A DNA stretch of 64,000 nucleotides from Pyrinomonadaceae bacterium (GCA_030841085.1 JAVEDP010000003.1:62001-126000); one strand, 5' to 3'. Shown: positions 18,438-28,281, counted from the first letter of the stretch. Translations and numbers: made by a program. The notes: generated by a model not told the origin, from the sequence alone.

Positions 18438-18674
18438 GGGAATGAGGCGCAACACCAACAAACTTTAGGAAGGCCTGATTAAGTTGATCAATAGTTTGAT
18501 TAGGCTTAGCGCGCGGAGCGGGCTCTGGGCAACTGCCTATAATCTTGTTTGTAAAGACGGGAAAGCCGTTTTCATTTCCCAACTCGGATTCCAACTTTGC
18601 AACTCCGTCGTTCTGATGATAATTTGAATTACCGCTCGACAACTAGACGCCCTCCCGCCCGGTGAAAGGAAACC

Positions 18675-18944
18675 ATGCCGCAAGCATTATCAGCATTACT
18701 GCGCCCTCGGGCTCAGTCTGTGCTGGACAATCTCTTCAAGAATCAGGTGTTGCCATTTGAGTTAACAGCTACGAAAGTGGAGTGCATCGGACCTAATGAA
18801 TACATAGTGCGCTTTTACGACAGCCGCCTGCGTTCAGTTGATGTTTCCTGGAAGAAGGACCAGTCGTTTGAGGATGTATTTCAGGCCGCCATGGTCGATC
18901 GTGTAAGGCGCCTAAGTGGTCCATTAACACGCCGAGCGGGATGA
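18675..18944 (+). CDS. Small hypothetical protein (89 aa)
   Basis: ATG 18675 with AAAGGA four bases upstream. The 89 residues show no signal peptide or membrane stretch; the centre reads like a small beta-rich fold (YIVRFYDSRLRSVDVSW). No family is recognised. It follows the sigma-54 regulator after about 240 bp and is the last gene before a 760-bp gap. Confidence 0.6.
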   Translation: MPQALSALLRPRAQSVLDNLFKNQVLPFELTATKVECIGPNEYIVRFYDSRLRSVDVSWKKDQSFEDVFQAAMVDRVRRLSGPLTRRAG

Positions 18945-19704
18945 AATATTTCTTCCACTTGAACAAAAAGTGTAGTCACGGCGCCGTTTGGGTAATTCGA
19001 TTGTCTTCAGCTTATGAAGAACATGCGAGCACGATAAGTTGCGGTTCATCCTGGATTGTTGAAACTAAATCTTGAGCGGAATGCGGCGGTGCTTTGAATG
19101 GAATTGGCCGTGTGGCCCAACGCAGTTCGCCGCGTCGCGTCTGCTGCGCGAACGTAGACCGCCGTTCTTTCCGCTGTCGCCGCGTCCTCGTAGTTCATCG
19201 ATAATTGTTTCATTGATAGCGATCATTCCAACTGAATCTGCTGTATAGTGAACCCGCTTAACCAACCTACCTCGCTCGCTCCTCGAGGCCGAGTTCAAAT
19301 CGCCCCAAACATATTTGTTTAAAGCGCCCGCGCGCTTGCGTCTGTAAGTGTGCTGCTTGACACCGCACAGCGCGAAATCATGGCTGCAAGTTTAATCATG
19401 ATCCTGGTCAAGCCTTAGTTTGCTCCCAAAAGATTTCGAAAAAGTGCATGGCCCATACGCCCCTTTTCGACTCTCCTTTGTAATTGTCGTTCTGTGGCAC
19501 CAGGAATGCTCTGATAACACATATGCGGCATCAAACGCTGCGTCGATGAGGAGATCGTGGTCTTACGCCCAGGCAACTCAATCCCTCAGCCCCTTTTCGT
19601 ACCACATCCCATTTCGCTTTTGCGCCTTGTAGCTCCAACAAGGCCGGGAAGAAATGCACGACAGAAATCCAACGTTTCGATTCAACTCGGCTAGAGGACT
19701 GAGA
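18945..19704. other. Long intergenic region, no confident gene
   Basis: About 760 bp. Open frames at 19065-19298 (-) and 19420-19632 (+) have no ribosome site or recognisable content. The frame of the next kinase extends upstream to ATG 19654. No tRNA cloverleaf, hairpin series or attC-like site was recognised. Confidence 0.4.
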
Positions 19705-21297
19705 ATGATAGCCACAAAGTCTAATCAGGAATTACGGGATGATCGCGCTCTCGACTACTTCCAAAACATCGTCGAGACGGTGCGCGAGCCGCTCGTCATC
19801 CTCGACTCAGACTTGCGAGTCACGGGTGCGAGTCGCTCCTTCTACCGGACTTTCAGCGTCACTAAAGAAGAGACGGAAGGGCGGCTCATTTACGAGTTGG
19901 GCGATCGACAGTGGGACATCCCGGCTCTGCGCACATTGCTCGAAGAGATCCTCCCAGCACACACGGAGTTCGATAACTTTGAAGTTGATCATGTGTTCCC
20001 GCGCGTCGGACGGCGCGTGATTTTGCTAAATGCCCGCCAGCTCATTAGTCAAGAACGTAATGCCACCACGATCCTGTTGGCCATCGAGGACATCACTGAT
20101 CGCAAGAAAGAAGAGCAGATTCTGCGCGAGAGCGAGGAGCGTCTCGAAACCATAATCGAAAATCTACACGAAGGCCTGATGATCTCTGATCTCAACGGTC
20201 AATTGACTAACTTTAACCGGGCCGGATTAGCAATGCATGGTTTTTCAAGTCGGAAAGAGGGCCTGAAAAACCTTCCCGAGTTTCATAAGATTCTGGAACT
20301 ATCCACACTTGATGGCACGGTTCTGAAGTTTGAAGAATGGCCGTTGGCACGCGTCATCGCTGGTGAAGTTCTCACCGCCTATGAGGTTTGCTTGCGGCGG
20401 ACCGACAGGGACTGGCAGGCCAAATTTAGTTACGGTGGCGCCATCGTCAAGGCACCGAACGGCCAGCCGCTGGCATTCCTCACCGTCACTGACATTACCA
20501 ACCGCAAACGGATCGAGGAGAAGTTAAAGGTCTACTCGGATAAGTTAGAGCGCAGTAATCGCGAGTTGCAGGATTTCGCGCAGGTTGCTTCGCACGATCT
20601 CCAGGAGCCGCTGCGAAAGATCCTGGCATTCGGTGATCGCCTCAAAGCAAAAGCCGGCGCCTCGCTCGACGAGGAGTGCCAGGACTATCTCCAACGAATG
20701 TTTAATGCCACTGGGAGAATGCAGAGCCTTATCACTGACCTGATGACATTTTCCAAAGTTGAGACTAAAGCGCAGACTTTCGTCGTCGTCAATCTGAACG
20801 TAATCGCCAGGGAGGTCAGTACCGATTTAGAAACATTAATAGAGCAGAGCGGCGGACGCGTCGAGATTGAAGAACTTCCGACCATAGATGCCGACCCGGT
20901 ACAGATGCGGCAACTGCTACAGAATTTGATCGGTAACTCGCTTAAGTATTGCCGCGCCGGCGTTCCGCCCGTTGTCCGCATCTCCAGTCAAAAGCTGGAA
21001 GAGCGGCGCCTCGATTCCATAACCAGGAATGGCAGCCTGGGCCAGCCACTCTGTCAAATCCTGGTGGCGGACAACGGCATCGGGTTTGACGAGAAATATC
21101 TCGATCGCATCTTCACCATGTTCCAGCGCCTGCACAAGAAAGACGAATACGAAGGGACCGGAGTGGGTCTCGCCATCTGCCGAAAGATAGTCGACCGCCA
21201 CGGCGGATCTATCACGGCCCGCAGCACGCCAGACCAGGGCACCACCTTCGTGGTGACTATGCCAGTCACACAACCAAAGGAAGTAGAAGTGTTATGA
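19705..21297 (+). CDS. PAS-PAS histidine kinase, phytochrome-type core
   Basis: 530 aa from ATG 19705, which has AGAGGA about eight bases upstream; ATG 19654 in the same frame is the alternative. Two PAS-like domains (about 15-135 with VREPLVILDSDLRV, and 140-270), then HisKA with the His in FAQVASHDLQEPLRKI (near 297) and HATPase_c with NLIGNSLKY, DNGIGF and GTGVGLAICRK. The HDLQEPL box is typical of phytochrome-like kinases that signal to single-domain receivers such as the Rcp1-type protein at 23856. Its last 250 residues closely resemble those of the next gene, so the two are tandem duplicates. Confidence 0.88.
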   Translation: MIATKSNQELRDDRALDYFQNIVETVREPLVILDSDLRVTGASRSFYRTFSVTKEETEGRLIYELGDRQWDIPALRTLLEEILPAHTEFDNFEVDHVFPRVGRRVILLNARQLISQERNATTILLAIEDITDRKKEEQILRESEERLETIIENLHEGLMISDLNGQLTNFNRAGLAMHGFSSRKEGLKNLPEFHKILELSTLDGTVLKFEEWPLARVIAGEVLTAYEVCLRRTDRDWQAKFSYGGAIVKAPNGQPLAFLTVTDITNRKRIEEKLKVYSDKLERSNRELQDFAQVASHDLQEPLRKILAFGDRLKAKAGASLDEECQDYLQRMFNATGRMQSLITDLMTFSKVETKAQTFVVVNLNVIAREVSTDLETLIEQSGGRVEIEELPTIDADPVQMRQLLQNLIGNSLKYCRAGVPPVVRISSQKLEERRLDSITRNGSLGQPLCQILVADNGIGFDEKYLDRIFTMFQRLHKKDEYEGTGVGLAICRKIVDRHGGSITARSTPDQGTTFVVTMPVTQPKEVEVL

Positions 21298-21321
21298 GTC
21301 CCGCCGCTGGAATTTAGTCTT

Positions 21322-23859
21322 ATGAAAAATAACGGAAAAAACAGTGAGCACGAAATTATTCTCCAGGGCGACCGCATCGCGGTGGAGATCGTCACCAAAG
21401 TCCGGCGCGAAGAAGCTCTGCTGAAAGCAGAGACTTTACAGCACGCGATTTTCAACAGTGCCAACTTTTCGAGCATTGCAACGGACGCAAAGGGCGTCAT
21501 CCAGATCTTCAACGTCGGCGCCGAGCGGATGCTGGGCTATACCGCCGGCGAGGTTGTGAACAAGATCACGCCGGCCGACATTTCCGATCCGCAGGAAGTG
21601 ATCGCGCGCGCCAAAGAACTGAGTATCGAATTGGGAACCCCGATTACGCCGGGGTTTGAGGCGTTGGTGTTCAAGGCCTCGCGCGGCATCGAGGACATCT
21701 ACGAGCTGACTTACATTCGCAAGGATGGCAGCCGCTTCCCCGCGGTCGTGTCGGTCACGGCGTTGCGCGATGCCCAGGATGCCATCATCGGCTATCTGCT
21801 GATTGGCACCGACAACACCGCGCGCAAGCAGGCGGAAGAGGCATTGCTAAAAGCTGGAGCACTGCAGAACGCCATTTTCAACAGCGCCAACTTCTCGAGC
21901 ATCGCAACAGATGCGAAGGGTGTGATCCAGATCTTCAACGTCGGCGCTGAACGCATGTTGGGTTATGCGGCTGACGAAGTGATGAACAAGATCACTCCGG
22001 CCGACATTTCCGATCCGCAAGAGGTGATCGCGCGCGCCAAAGCGCTGAGCATCGAACTCGGAACGCCGATCGCGCCGGGCTTCGAGGCGTTGGTGTTCAA
22101 GGCCTCGCGCGGCATCGAGGACATTTACGAGCTTACTTACTTTCGCAAAGATGGCAGCCGCTTCCCCGCGGTCGTGTCGGTCACCGCCCTGCGCGATGCC
22201 CAGGACGCGATCATCGGCTACCTGCTGATCGGCACTGACAACACCGCGCGCAAGCATGCGGAAGAAGCACTGCTCAAGGCGGGAGCCCTGCAGAATGCGA
22301 TTTTCAATAGCGCCAACTTTTCCAGTATCGCCACCGACGCGAAGGGCGTGATCCAAATCTTCAACGTCGGCGCCGAACGCATGTTGGGCTACACGGCCGA
22401 CGACGTGATGAATAAGATCACGCCGGCTGACATTTCCGATCCGCAGGAGGTGATCGCACGCGCCAAAGCGCTGAGCGTCGAACTCGAGACCTCGATCGCG
22501 CCGGGCTTCGAAGCCCTGGTGTTCAAGGCCTCGCGCGGCATCGAGGACATCTACGAATTGACTTATATCCGCAAGGACGGCAGCCGTTTTCCGGCGGTCG
22601 TGTCGGTCACCGCTCTGCGCGATGCGCAAGATGGAATCATCGGCTACCTGCTAATCGGCACTGACAACACCGCGCGCAAGCAGATCGAGGCAGAGCAACT
22701 GCAGCTCGGCCAGCGACTGCGCGACCATCAGTTCTACACTCGCTCGTTGTTCGAAGCGAACATCGACGCACTGATGACCACCGATCCGGCCGGCATCATC
22801 ACCGACATCAACAAACCAATGGAGGCGCTCACCGGTTGCACGCGCGACGAGCTGATCGGGGCGCCATTCAAAAACTACTTCACCGATCCGGACCGGGCCG
22901 AGGCTGGCATCAAGCTGGTGCTGAGCAAAAAGAAGGTCACCAACTACGAACTGACCGCGCGCGACCGAGACGCGAAGGAAACGGTGGTGTCTTACAACGC
23001 CACGACCTTCTACGATCGAGACAGAAGACTGCAAGGCGTGTTCGCGGCGGCGCGCGACATTACCGACCGTAAACGTGTAGACGAAAAGTTAAAACTCTAC
23101 TCGGACAAATTAGAGCGCAGCAATCGCGAGCTGCAGGATTTCGCGCAGGTTGCTTCGCACGACCTCCAGGAACCGCTGCGAAAAATTCTCTCCTTTGGTG
23201 ACCGGCTCAAAACAAAAGCTGGTGAATCACTCGACGAGGATTCTCGAGATTACCTCCAGCGCATGACTAGTGCAGCGGCCAGGATGCAGACGCTGATCAC
23301 CGACCTGATGTCATTCTCCCGAGTTGAAATTAAGGGACAAGCCTTCGTCCCGACAGATCTGAACGTGATCGCCAGAGAGGTGAGCGCCGATTTAGAGACA
23401 CGGATCGAGCAGGCCGGTGGGCGGGTCGAAATTGAAAAACTCCCGACCATCGATGCCGACCCGATGCAGATGCGGCAACTGCTGCAGAATCTGATCGGCA
23501 ATTCTCTCAAGTATTATCGCGCCGGCGTTCCGCCCGTCGTCCGGATCTCATGTCAAAAGCCAACCGCCCGGCGTTTAGAATCTCTGGATGAGAGTGCCGC
23601 GCCTCGTCAATTCTGTGAAATCCTGGTAGCAGATAACGGCATCGGGTTTGATGAGAAGTACCTCGACCGCATCTTCACCGTCTTCCAGCGGCTACACAAG
23701 AAAGGTGAATACGAAGGAACCGGAGTAGGCCTCGCGATCTGCCGCAAGATAGTCGATCGGCACAGTGGAACTATCACGGCACGCAGTAACCCAGGGCAAG
23801 GCGCGACCTTCGTCGTCACGCTGCCAGTCATACAACCAAAGGAAGTGGAAGTGTTATGA
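21322..23859 (+). CDS. Multi-PAS histidine kinase with three near-identical PAS repeats
   Basis: 845 aa. Residues about 32-457 are three consecutive 142-residue PAS/PAC units (each starting near ALLKA, with NAIFNSANFSSIATDAKG and ending LLIGTDNTARK), followed by a fourth, different PAS (about 470-590), HisKA (FAQVASHDLQEPLRKI) and HATPase_c (GTGVGLAICRK). Cytoplasmic by absence of membrane segments. The stop overlaps the ATG of the Rcp1-type receiver gene (ATGA), naming that receiver as its likely phosphoacceptor. The kinase core is shared with the gene just upstream. Repeat units may have been misjoined in assembly, but their differences at scattered positions argue that all three are real. 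Confidence 0.9.
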   Translation: MKNNGKNSEHEIILQGDRIAVEIVTKVRREEALLKAETLQHAIFNSANFSSIATDAKGVIQIFNVGAERMLGYTAGEVVNKITPADISDPQEVIARAKELSIELGTPITPGFEALVFKASRGIEDIYELTYIRKDGSRFPAVVSVTALRDAQDAIIGYLLIGTDNTARKQAEEALLKAGALQNAIFNSANFSSIATDAKGVIQIFNVGAERMLGYAADEVMNKITPADISDPQEVIARAKALSIELGTPIAPGFEALVFKASRGIEDIYELTYFRKDGSRFPAVVSVTALRDAQDAIIGYLLIGTDNTARKHAEEALLKAGALQNAIFNSANFSSIATDAKGVIQIFNVGAERMLGYTADDVMNKITPADISDPQEVIARAKALSVELETSIAPGFEALVFKASRGIEDIYELTYIRKDGSRFPAVVSVTALRDAQDGIIGYLLIGTDNTARKQIEAEQLQLGQRLRDHQFYTRSLFEANIDALMTTDPAGIITDINKPMEALTGCTRDELIGAPFKNYFTDPDRAEAGIKLVLSKKKVTNYELTARDRDAKETVVSYNATTFYDRDRRLQGVFAAARDITDRKRVDEKLKLYSDKLERSNRELQDFAQVASHDLQEPLRKILSFGDRLKTKAGESLDEDSRDYLQRMTSAAARMQTLITDLMSFSRVEIKGQAFVPTDLNVIAREVSADLETRIEQAGGRVEIEKLPTIDADPMQMRQLLQNLIGNSLKYYRAGVPPVVRISCQKPTARRLESLDESAAPRQFCEILVADNGIGFDEKYLDRIFTVFQRLHKKGEYEGTGVGLAICRKIVDRHSGTITARSNPGQGATFVVTLPVIQPKEVEVL
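21415..22692 (+). repeat. Three tandem 426-bp PAS-coding repeats
   Basis: Units 21415-21840, 21841-22266 and 22267-22692, each exactly 426 bp, in frame. They differ by scattered, mostly synonymous changes plus some substitutions (for example YIRKDG versus YFRKDG), showing a recent duplication kept in frame. Confidence 0.9.
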
Positions 23860-24326
23860 GAATTGGACGCAAACCGATCGTCATTCTGCTCGCCGATGAC
23901 GATGAGGAAGACCGCATGCTGGCTTGCGATGCCCTGGCTGAAAGCCGCCTGTCGAATGACATAACGTGCGTTACCGACGGCGAAGATTTAATGGACTACC
24001 TGCACCGCCGCGGTAATTATGCGCCGCCCGTTGAAGCGCCGCGTCCGGGTTTGATCTTGCTCGACTTGAATATGCCAAAGAAGGACGGACGCGAAGCGTT
24101 GCGCGAGATTAAGTCAGACCCCGAACTGCGGCAGATCTCCGTCGTAGTTCTCACTACCTCGAAGGCCGAGGAAGATATCTACAGCAGCTACGACTCAGGG
24201 GCGAGTTCGTTCATCAGCAAGCCCGTGACTTTCGAGGGCCTGGTCGAAGTCATGAAGGGTCTGGGCCGGTACTGGTTTGAGATTGTCGATCTTCCGCGCC
24301 AGCACGAGCAAGGAAAATGGAAATGA
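23856..24326 (+). CDS. Single-domain response regulator, Rcp1 type
   Basis: 156 aa. Receiver only: LADDDEEDRM, phospho-Asp in LILLDLNMPKKDG, Thr/Ser switch in VVLTTS, Lys in FISKPV. The DDDEEDR start and the long loop DYLHRRGNY are typical of Rcp1-like receivers paired with phytochrome-type kinases. It overlaps the kinase stop by four bases (ATGA) and overlaps the next gene by ten, so it sits in a tight operon. Acts as a phosphate shuttle or protein-interaction switch. Confidence 0.92.
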   Translation: MRIGRKPIVILLADDDEEDRMLACDALAESRLSNDITCVTDGEDLMDYLHRRGNYAPPVEAPRPGLILLDLNMPKKDGREALREIKSDPELRQISVVVLTTSKAEEDIYSSYDSGASSFISKPVTFEGLVEVMKGLGRYWFEIVDLPRQHEQGKWK

Positions 24327-26440
24327 AGATTGAAACGATCAAAGTTCTGCTCATCGAGGATGACGAGGACGATTTCATTCTCACCCGCGATCTGCTCGCT
24401 GAGGTGAAGGGCGGCAACTACGCTCTTGATTGGGCCTCGTCCTACGAAGAAGGCTTGAAAGTAGCCGGGCGCGGCGAGCATCACGTTTGTCTGGTGGACT
24501 ACAGGCTCGGCGAACTCAGCGGCGTGCAGTTAATTCGCGCGGCCCGTGACCTGGGGATAACCACGCCGATGATTTTGCTTACCGGGCAAGGTAACTACGA
24601 CGTCGATGTCGAGGCGATTGAAGCCGGCGCGACGGACTATCTGATTAAAGATGAGACTCACGCATCACGCCTGGAACGGACCATCAGATATGCGGTTGAA
24701 CTCAACACCGAGCGTTGCCGTGCGGAAGTTGAACTTACTGAGCGCAAGTTAGTCGAGTTGGAACTCGAACACGCACGCGATGCAGCGTTGGAATCAGTGC
24801 GGCTCAAGTCAGAGTTTCTCGCCAATATGAGTCATGAGATTCGCACGCCCATGAATGTAATTATCGGCACAGCGGAACTTGCTTTGGAGACGAATCTTGA
24901 TGCGCAGCAATCTCGTTACATCAATTCGATCGCACTGGCCGCCGAATCTTTATTGGTCATCATCGACGACATTCTGGATTTCTCGAAAATTGAGGCAGGC
25001 AAGCTCAGCTTTGAAACAATAGACTTCGACCTTCGCTCCACAGTCCAAAGCGTCATGGAGCTAATGGCAGAACGTGTGCGGGCGAAAGAGTTGGAGATGA
25101 CTCTCTCGTTCGACGCGGACGTACCGGCAAAGCTTCGCGGCGATCCAACACGGTTACGTCAGGTCCTGACTAACCTGCTTGGCAACGCAGTCAAGTTCAC
25201 CGAACGGGGCAAAGTCGAAATCCGAATCTCGAAGGAGAGTGAAAAGGATAAGCGAGTAACAATCCGTTTCGATGTTCAGGACACAGGCATAGGCATTTCT
25301 GAAAATGATCAGCGGGCGCTGTTTGCGCCTTTCGTACAGGCCGACGGCTCTGTAACGCGGCGCTATGGCGGGACCGGTTTAGGGTTGGCCATTGCCAAAC
25401 AACTCGTGGAGATGATGGGCGGCACGATCAGTCTCACCAGCGAGCCGGGTTATGGCTCAACTTTTTCTTGCACAGGGAGCTTCAGCAAACAACCGCAGTC
25501 GGAACTTACGGCTCAGCTTACGCCGCAACCTAACGAAGGCAATTTAAGACATATGCCAATCCGACGCGGCGGCCTCTCTGCCGTCAGTTCCGCAAAGACT
25601 GCGGGGTTGAGAGGAATTAACGAGCCAGTCACACAACACGACGTGAATCAGACGAAAGTCTCTCTTGATCGTAGTGTCTTGTTGGTGGAAGACAACGAAG
25701 TGAATCAAACGGTGGCGTCGGATCAACTGGCGAGACTTGGATGCAAGGTCGACCTGGCAGGAAACGGTCAGGAGGCCCTCGACGCCCTGGCGCTTAGGAG
25801 CTACGACGTTGTTTTGATGGATTGCGGGATGCCCGTGATGGACGGCTACACGGCGACAGCCCAAATTCGCAGACGCGAGAATGGATTGACGCATACTCCA
25901 ATCATTGCGATGACTGCTCATGCAATGAACGGCGACCGGGAAAGATGTCTGGCCGCCGGCATGGATGACTACCTCTCAAAACCGGTAAAGCGAAAGACGC
26001 TCGAGGCAATCTTCGCGACCCTGTTTGGAAACGACCACTTCCCGCCCACTCAATATGTTGCGGAAGTTCCGACAACGATAGCGACGACAGATAATTCAGC
26101 GCTTATCAACGTGACGTGTTTGCAGGAGACAGCCTCAACTCCCGAAAAGTTAAGAAACATAATTGAGCTTTATCTGCGTCACACGGCAGAGCGGTTAGAG
26201 GAATTGAAAACCGCCCTGCATCAGAAATCGGCAGATCACGTTTACGCCATCGCGCATAAATGCCTGGGCAGCAGCCGCACCTGCGGTATGAACGCAATCG
26301 TACCGGCGCTCACAGAATTGCAACGCATGGGTAAGGCCGGCGAACTAAACGGCGCCGCCGACCAATTCAACGTGGCCCAGCAGGCGTTTAAGAAGCTACA
26401 AACCTTTTTGGAAACATATCTCAAACAATTACCAGCATGA
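24317..26440 (+). CDS. Hybrid kinase REC-HisKA-HATPase-REC-Hpt
   Basis: 707 aa from ATG 24317 (ATG 24323 also possible). Receiver 1-135 (LIEDDEDD, CLVDYRLGELSG), HisKA with FLANMSHEIRTPMNVI (about 165-230), HATPase_c about 275-395 (NLLGNAVKFT, DTGIGIS, GTGLGLAI), second receiver about 450-565 (LVEDNEVNQ, VVLMDCGMPVMDG, YLSKPVK) and an Hpt domain about 600-705 with the His in IAHKCLGSS. This is a BarA/ArcB-like full phosphorelay on one chain, with an extra N-terminal receiver. The following double receiver is a natural final acceptor. The start overlaps the Rcp1-type gene. Confidence 0.9.
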   Translation: MEMKIETIKVLLIEDDEDDFILTRDLLAEVKGGNYALDWASSYEEGLKVAGRGEHHVCLVDYRLGELSGVQLIRAARDLGITTPMILLTGQGNYDVDVEAIEAGATDYLIKDETHASRLERTIRYAVELNTERCRAEVELTERKLVELELEHARDAALESVRLKSEFLANMSHEIRTPMNVIIGTAELALETNLDAQQSRYINSIALAAESLLVIIDDILDFSKIEAGKLSFETIDFDLRSTVQSVMELMAERVRAKELEMTLSFDADVPAKLRGDPTRLRQVLTNLLGNAVKFTERGKVEIRISKESEKDKRVTIRFDVQDTGIGISENDQRALFAPFVQADGSVTRRYGGTGLGLAIAKQLVEMMGGTISLTSEPGYGSTFSCTGSFSKQPQSELTAQLTPQPNEGNLRHMPIRRGGLSAVSSAKTAGLRGINEPVTQHDVNQTKVSLDRSVLLVEDNEVNQTVASDQLARLGCKVDLAGNGQEALDALALRSYDVVLMDCGMPVMDGYTATAQIRRRENGLTHTPIIAMTAHAMNGDRERCLAAGMDDYLSKPVKRKTLEAIFATLFGNDHFPPTQYVAEVPTTIATTDNSALINVTCLQETASTPEKLRNIIELYLRHTAERLEELKTALHQKSADHVYAIAHKCLGSSRTCGMNAIVPALTELQRMGKAGELNGAADQFNVAQQAFKKLQTFLETYLKQLPA

Positions 26441-26456
26441 AACGAGGCAAGTTGTA

Positions 26457-27257
26457 ATGCAAAGAATCTTAATCATTGAAGACGACGAAATCGTGGCCGA
26501 AGTTTACAAGGATAAACTCCAGGCCGAGGGCTATTACGTAGATGTTGCGCACGATGGTGAAACTGGATTCTGGAGGCTAAAGACCTTCGAGCCTGACGTG
26601 GTATTGCTCGACATGATGATCCCGAAACTGGCGGGCATAGACATCCTGCGAAGACTGCGCGGAAACGGCCGATCAAATGAGCTCCCCGTAATTGCCTATT
26701 CGGGATCTGAAGACTTGCTCAAGGAAGCCAAGCGTCTCGGAGCTGCGCGCGTCTTGTCCAAAAACGAATTGGTTCCCAATCAAATCGTCGCGAGGATCAC
26801 TGAAGTCCTGGCCACGCTGCGCAAGGTGGACGAGTCCGAGGCTGTTTACTTGCACACGCTGGCCGAGTGGGTGCCGCCCGCCGGGCGGGTCCTCGTCGTT
26901 GAAGATGATCCAATCATCATGCAACTGGTCAAGGACGTGATCGACGAAGAGGGCTACACTGCCGTCTGCGCTGAGGACGGCGCGAAAGCTTTCAAGATTC
27001 TGGGAAAAGATAACGCCTTTGTCGCTGGGATTTTCGATGTGAGGATGCCGACGATCCAGGGAATAGATTTGCTTCGTTACATGCAGACCGAAAAGCGGCT
27101 GATGAAAATTCCGGTGTTGATTATGACCAGCGACCAAAGTGCGGGAATTCAAAGCGAAAGCCGCTCGGCCGGCGCCGCGATATTTTTGCCCAAGCCTTTC
27201 ACACGCTCGAGTTTGCGAATGATGTTTCTCGCGCTCATCTCAAAAAAAGCCGCCTAA
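26457..27257 (+). CDS. Double-receiver protein (REC-REC)
   Basis: 266 aa. First receiver 1-125 (IIEDDEI, VVLLDMMIPKLAG; the Lys is in VLSKNEL), second about 143-262 (VVEDDPI, GIFDVRMPTIQG, FLPKPFT). No output domain, so it likely relays phosphate or binds a partner. It follows the Hpt-bearing hybrid by 16 bases in the same operon. Its stop codon (27255-27257) directly abuts the first attC site, so the cassette array starts right at the end of this operon. Confidence 0.9.
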   Translation: MQRILIIEDDEIVAEVYKDKLQAEGYYVDVAHDGETGFWRLKTFEPDVVLLDMMIPKLAGIDILRRLRGNGRSNELPVIAYSGSEDLLKEAKRLGAARVLSKNELVPNQIVARITEVLATLRKVDESEAVYLHTLAEWVPPAGRVLVVEDDPIIMQLVKDVIDEEGYTAVCAEDGAKAFKILGKDNAFVAGIFDVRMPTIQGIDLLRYMQTEKRLMKIPVLIMTSDQSAGIQSESRSAGAAIFLPKPFTRSSLRMMFLALISKKAA

Positions 27258-27359
27258 ATTGAACGCCAGCCTTGCACGACGCTGGGCATCAGCGGAGCGC
27301 GCAAGCGATTAAATTAAAAGGGTCGCTGAGGGCGTCTCCGCTGCATGCCGTTGTTCGGT
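27258..27359 (-). repeat. attC site 0, diverged
   Basis: Outer boxes ATTGAAC (27258-27264) and GTTCGGT (27353-27359). Inner arms CAGCGGAG and CTCCGCTG pair perfectly. The sequence differs from the two main families. It is the end-of-array site, belonging to the 77-aa gene on its right. Confidence 0.65.
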
Positions 27360-27374
27360 GTCGTTGGCGAGGAA

Positions 27375-27608
27375 TTAGGCTGCTCGCAATAAGGACTTTT
27401 CAACTGACTTTGGTAATTCAACGAAAACGAAATATTCGGCTGGATAGAGGTAATCTTCACCGCTCTCATCCACTACGCGGATGTCACCCTCGCTGGCTGC
27501 ATCCTCATTGGACAGCACACGGTAAATCTTATGTAGCTCGAGAGAGGCCGGATACTCAGCATTACTAACGCAGACAGCGAATTTGAGAACTGGCTTTCTT
27601 TGACTCAT
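27375..27608 (-). CDS. Cassette gene: small hypothetical protein (77 aa)
   Basis: Starts at ATG 27608 and stops 16 bases from attC site 0, the standard cassette layout. The sequence holds the stretch RVVDESGEDYLYP, which occurs in widespread small proteins of unknown function; there is no signal peptide or membrane segment. Acidic, probably a small beta-rich cytoplasmic protein. Function unknown. Confidence 0.65.
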   Translation of the reverse strand: MSQRKPVLKFAVCVSNAEYPASLELHKIYRVLSNEDAASEGDIRVVDESGEDYLYPAEYFVFVELPKSVEKSLLRAA

Positions 27609-27663
27609 ATGATTAATCCAGATAGAGCTTACGTTTCATTTCCTTTCGGCCTATCCCATGGGC

Positions 27664-27766
27664 CTCATACCAATGCAATTCCGCCGCGCGAATCAAAGCA
27701 CCCTTCGCCGCACCAAGCTAGTTACGAAACACGCTCCCGCCGCTCGCGTCCAACGATTTGTTGGGC
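27664..27766 (-). repeat. attC site 1 (family A), left box decayed
   Basis: Right half is intact: CGCCGCTCGCGTCCAACGA followed by TTT and GTTGGGC at 27760-27766. The left box is not recognisable where RYYYAAC is expected (about 27664-27670), so this site is probably a poor substrate. Confidence 0.75.
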
Positions 27767-27780
27767 GCACTCCAGAGTAA

Positions 27781-28218
27781 CTATTCTGCCTTCGTCTTAA
27801 TGAGAATCCACCTTAGGCCCTTCGTACTCTTGAGCTGAATGTAGTATTCACCTTCTTTTGTCTCGCCTGAAGATGGCAAAGCATCGGTCTTATCTATGAA
27901 ATCATTTATCGTGCTGTCTTTCACTTTTCCTCTGGCGTCTAGGATACTAATACTCTCTATACTCGCTGGCAGCTTTGTTTTGGGAACGTCCTGATAGAGG
28001 TATGTTTCTTTGTCCAAGCTCCGAGTTGCAAGCTGTACGGCAATGGCGAAGTCTGCCAAATGGCTCTTTACATCGCAGTTAATTGCCGGGCGACTTTGTT
28101 GAGGTTGAGTTCCTCGGGAAGCCAAATAGCGCGCGGGAACATGCGCCTTATTTGTGCCCAAGGTGCGGTCCGTATTCTGAGAATGGAGAGCGATGAACAG
28201 TACAAAGAACCAAATCAT
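27781..28218 (-). CDS. Cassette gene: hypothetical secreted protein (145 aa)
   Basis: ATG 28218 with AAAGG about nine bases upstream; stop 14 bases after attC site 1. A short hydrophobic N-terminus (IWFFVLFIAL) may be a signal peptide. The rest is polar, with no recognised domain. Box match: GTTGGGC at its 3' end and GCCCAAC at its 5' junction (28282-28288), a perfect pair, so this is a well-formed cassette of about 520 bp. Confidence 0.65.
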   Translation of the reverse strand: MIWFFVLFIALHSQNTDRTLGTNKAHVPARYLASRGTQPQQSRPAINCDVKSHLADFAIAVQLATRSLDKETYLYQDVPKTKLPASIESISILDARGKVKDSTINDFIDKTDALPSSGETKEGEYYIQLKSTKGLRWILIKTKAE

Positions 28219-28281
28219 AAGAGTGCCCTTTCGACAATACTGATCAAATCTCTAATCCAACGAAGTCAATGACCCGTGTGC

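Noticed and set aside
18945-19704. tRNA or other structured RNA in the long gap
   Set aside because: No cloverleaf, T-loop GTTCGA context or strong hairpin recognised.
21415-22692. CRISPR-like or mobile repeat
   Set aside because: The units are coding PAS domains of 426 bp without spacers.
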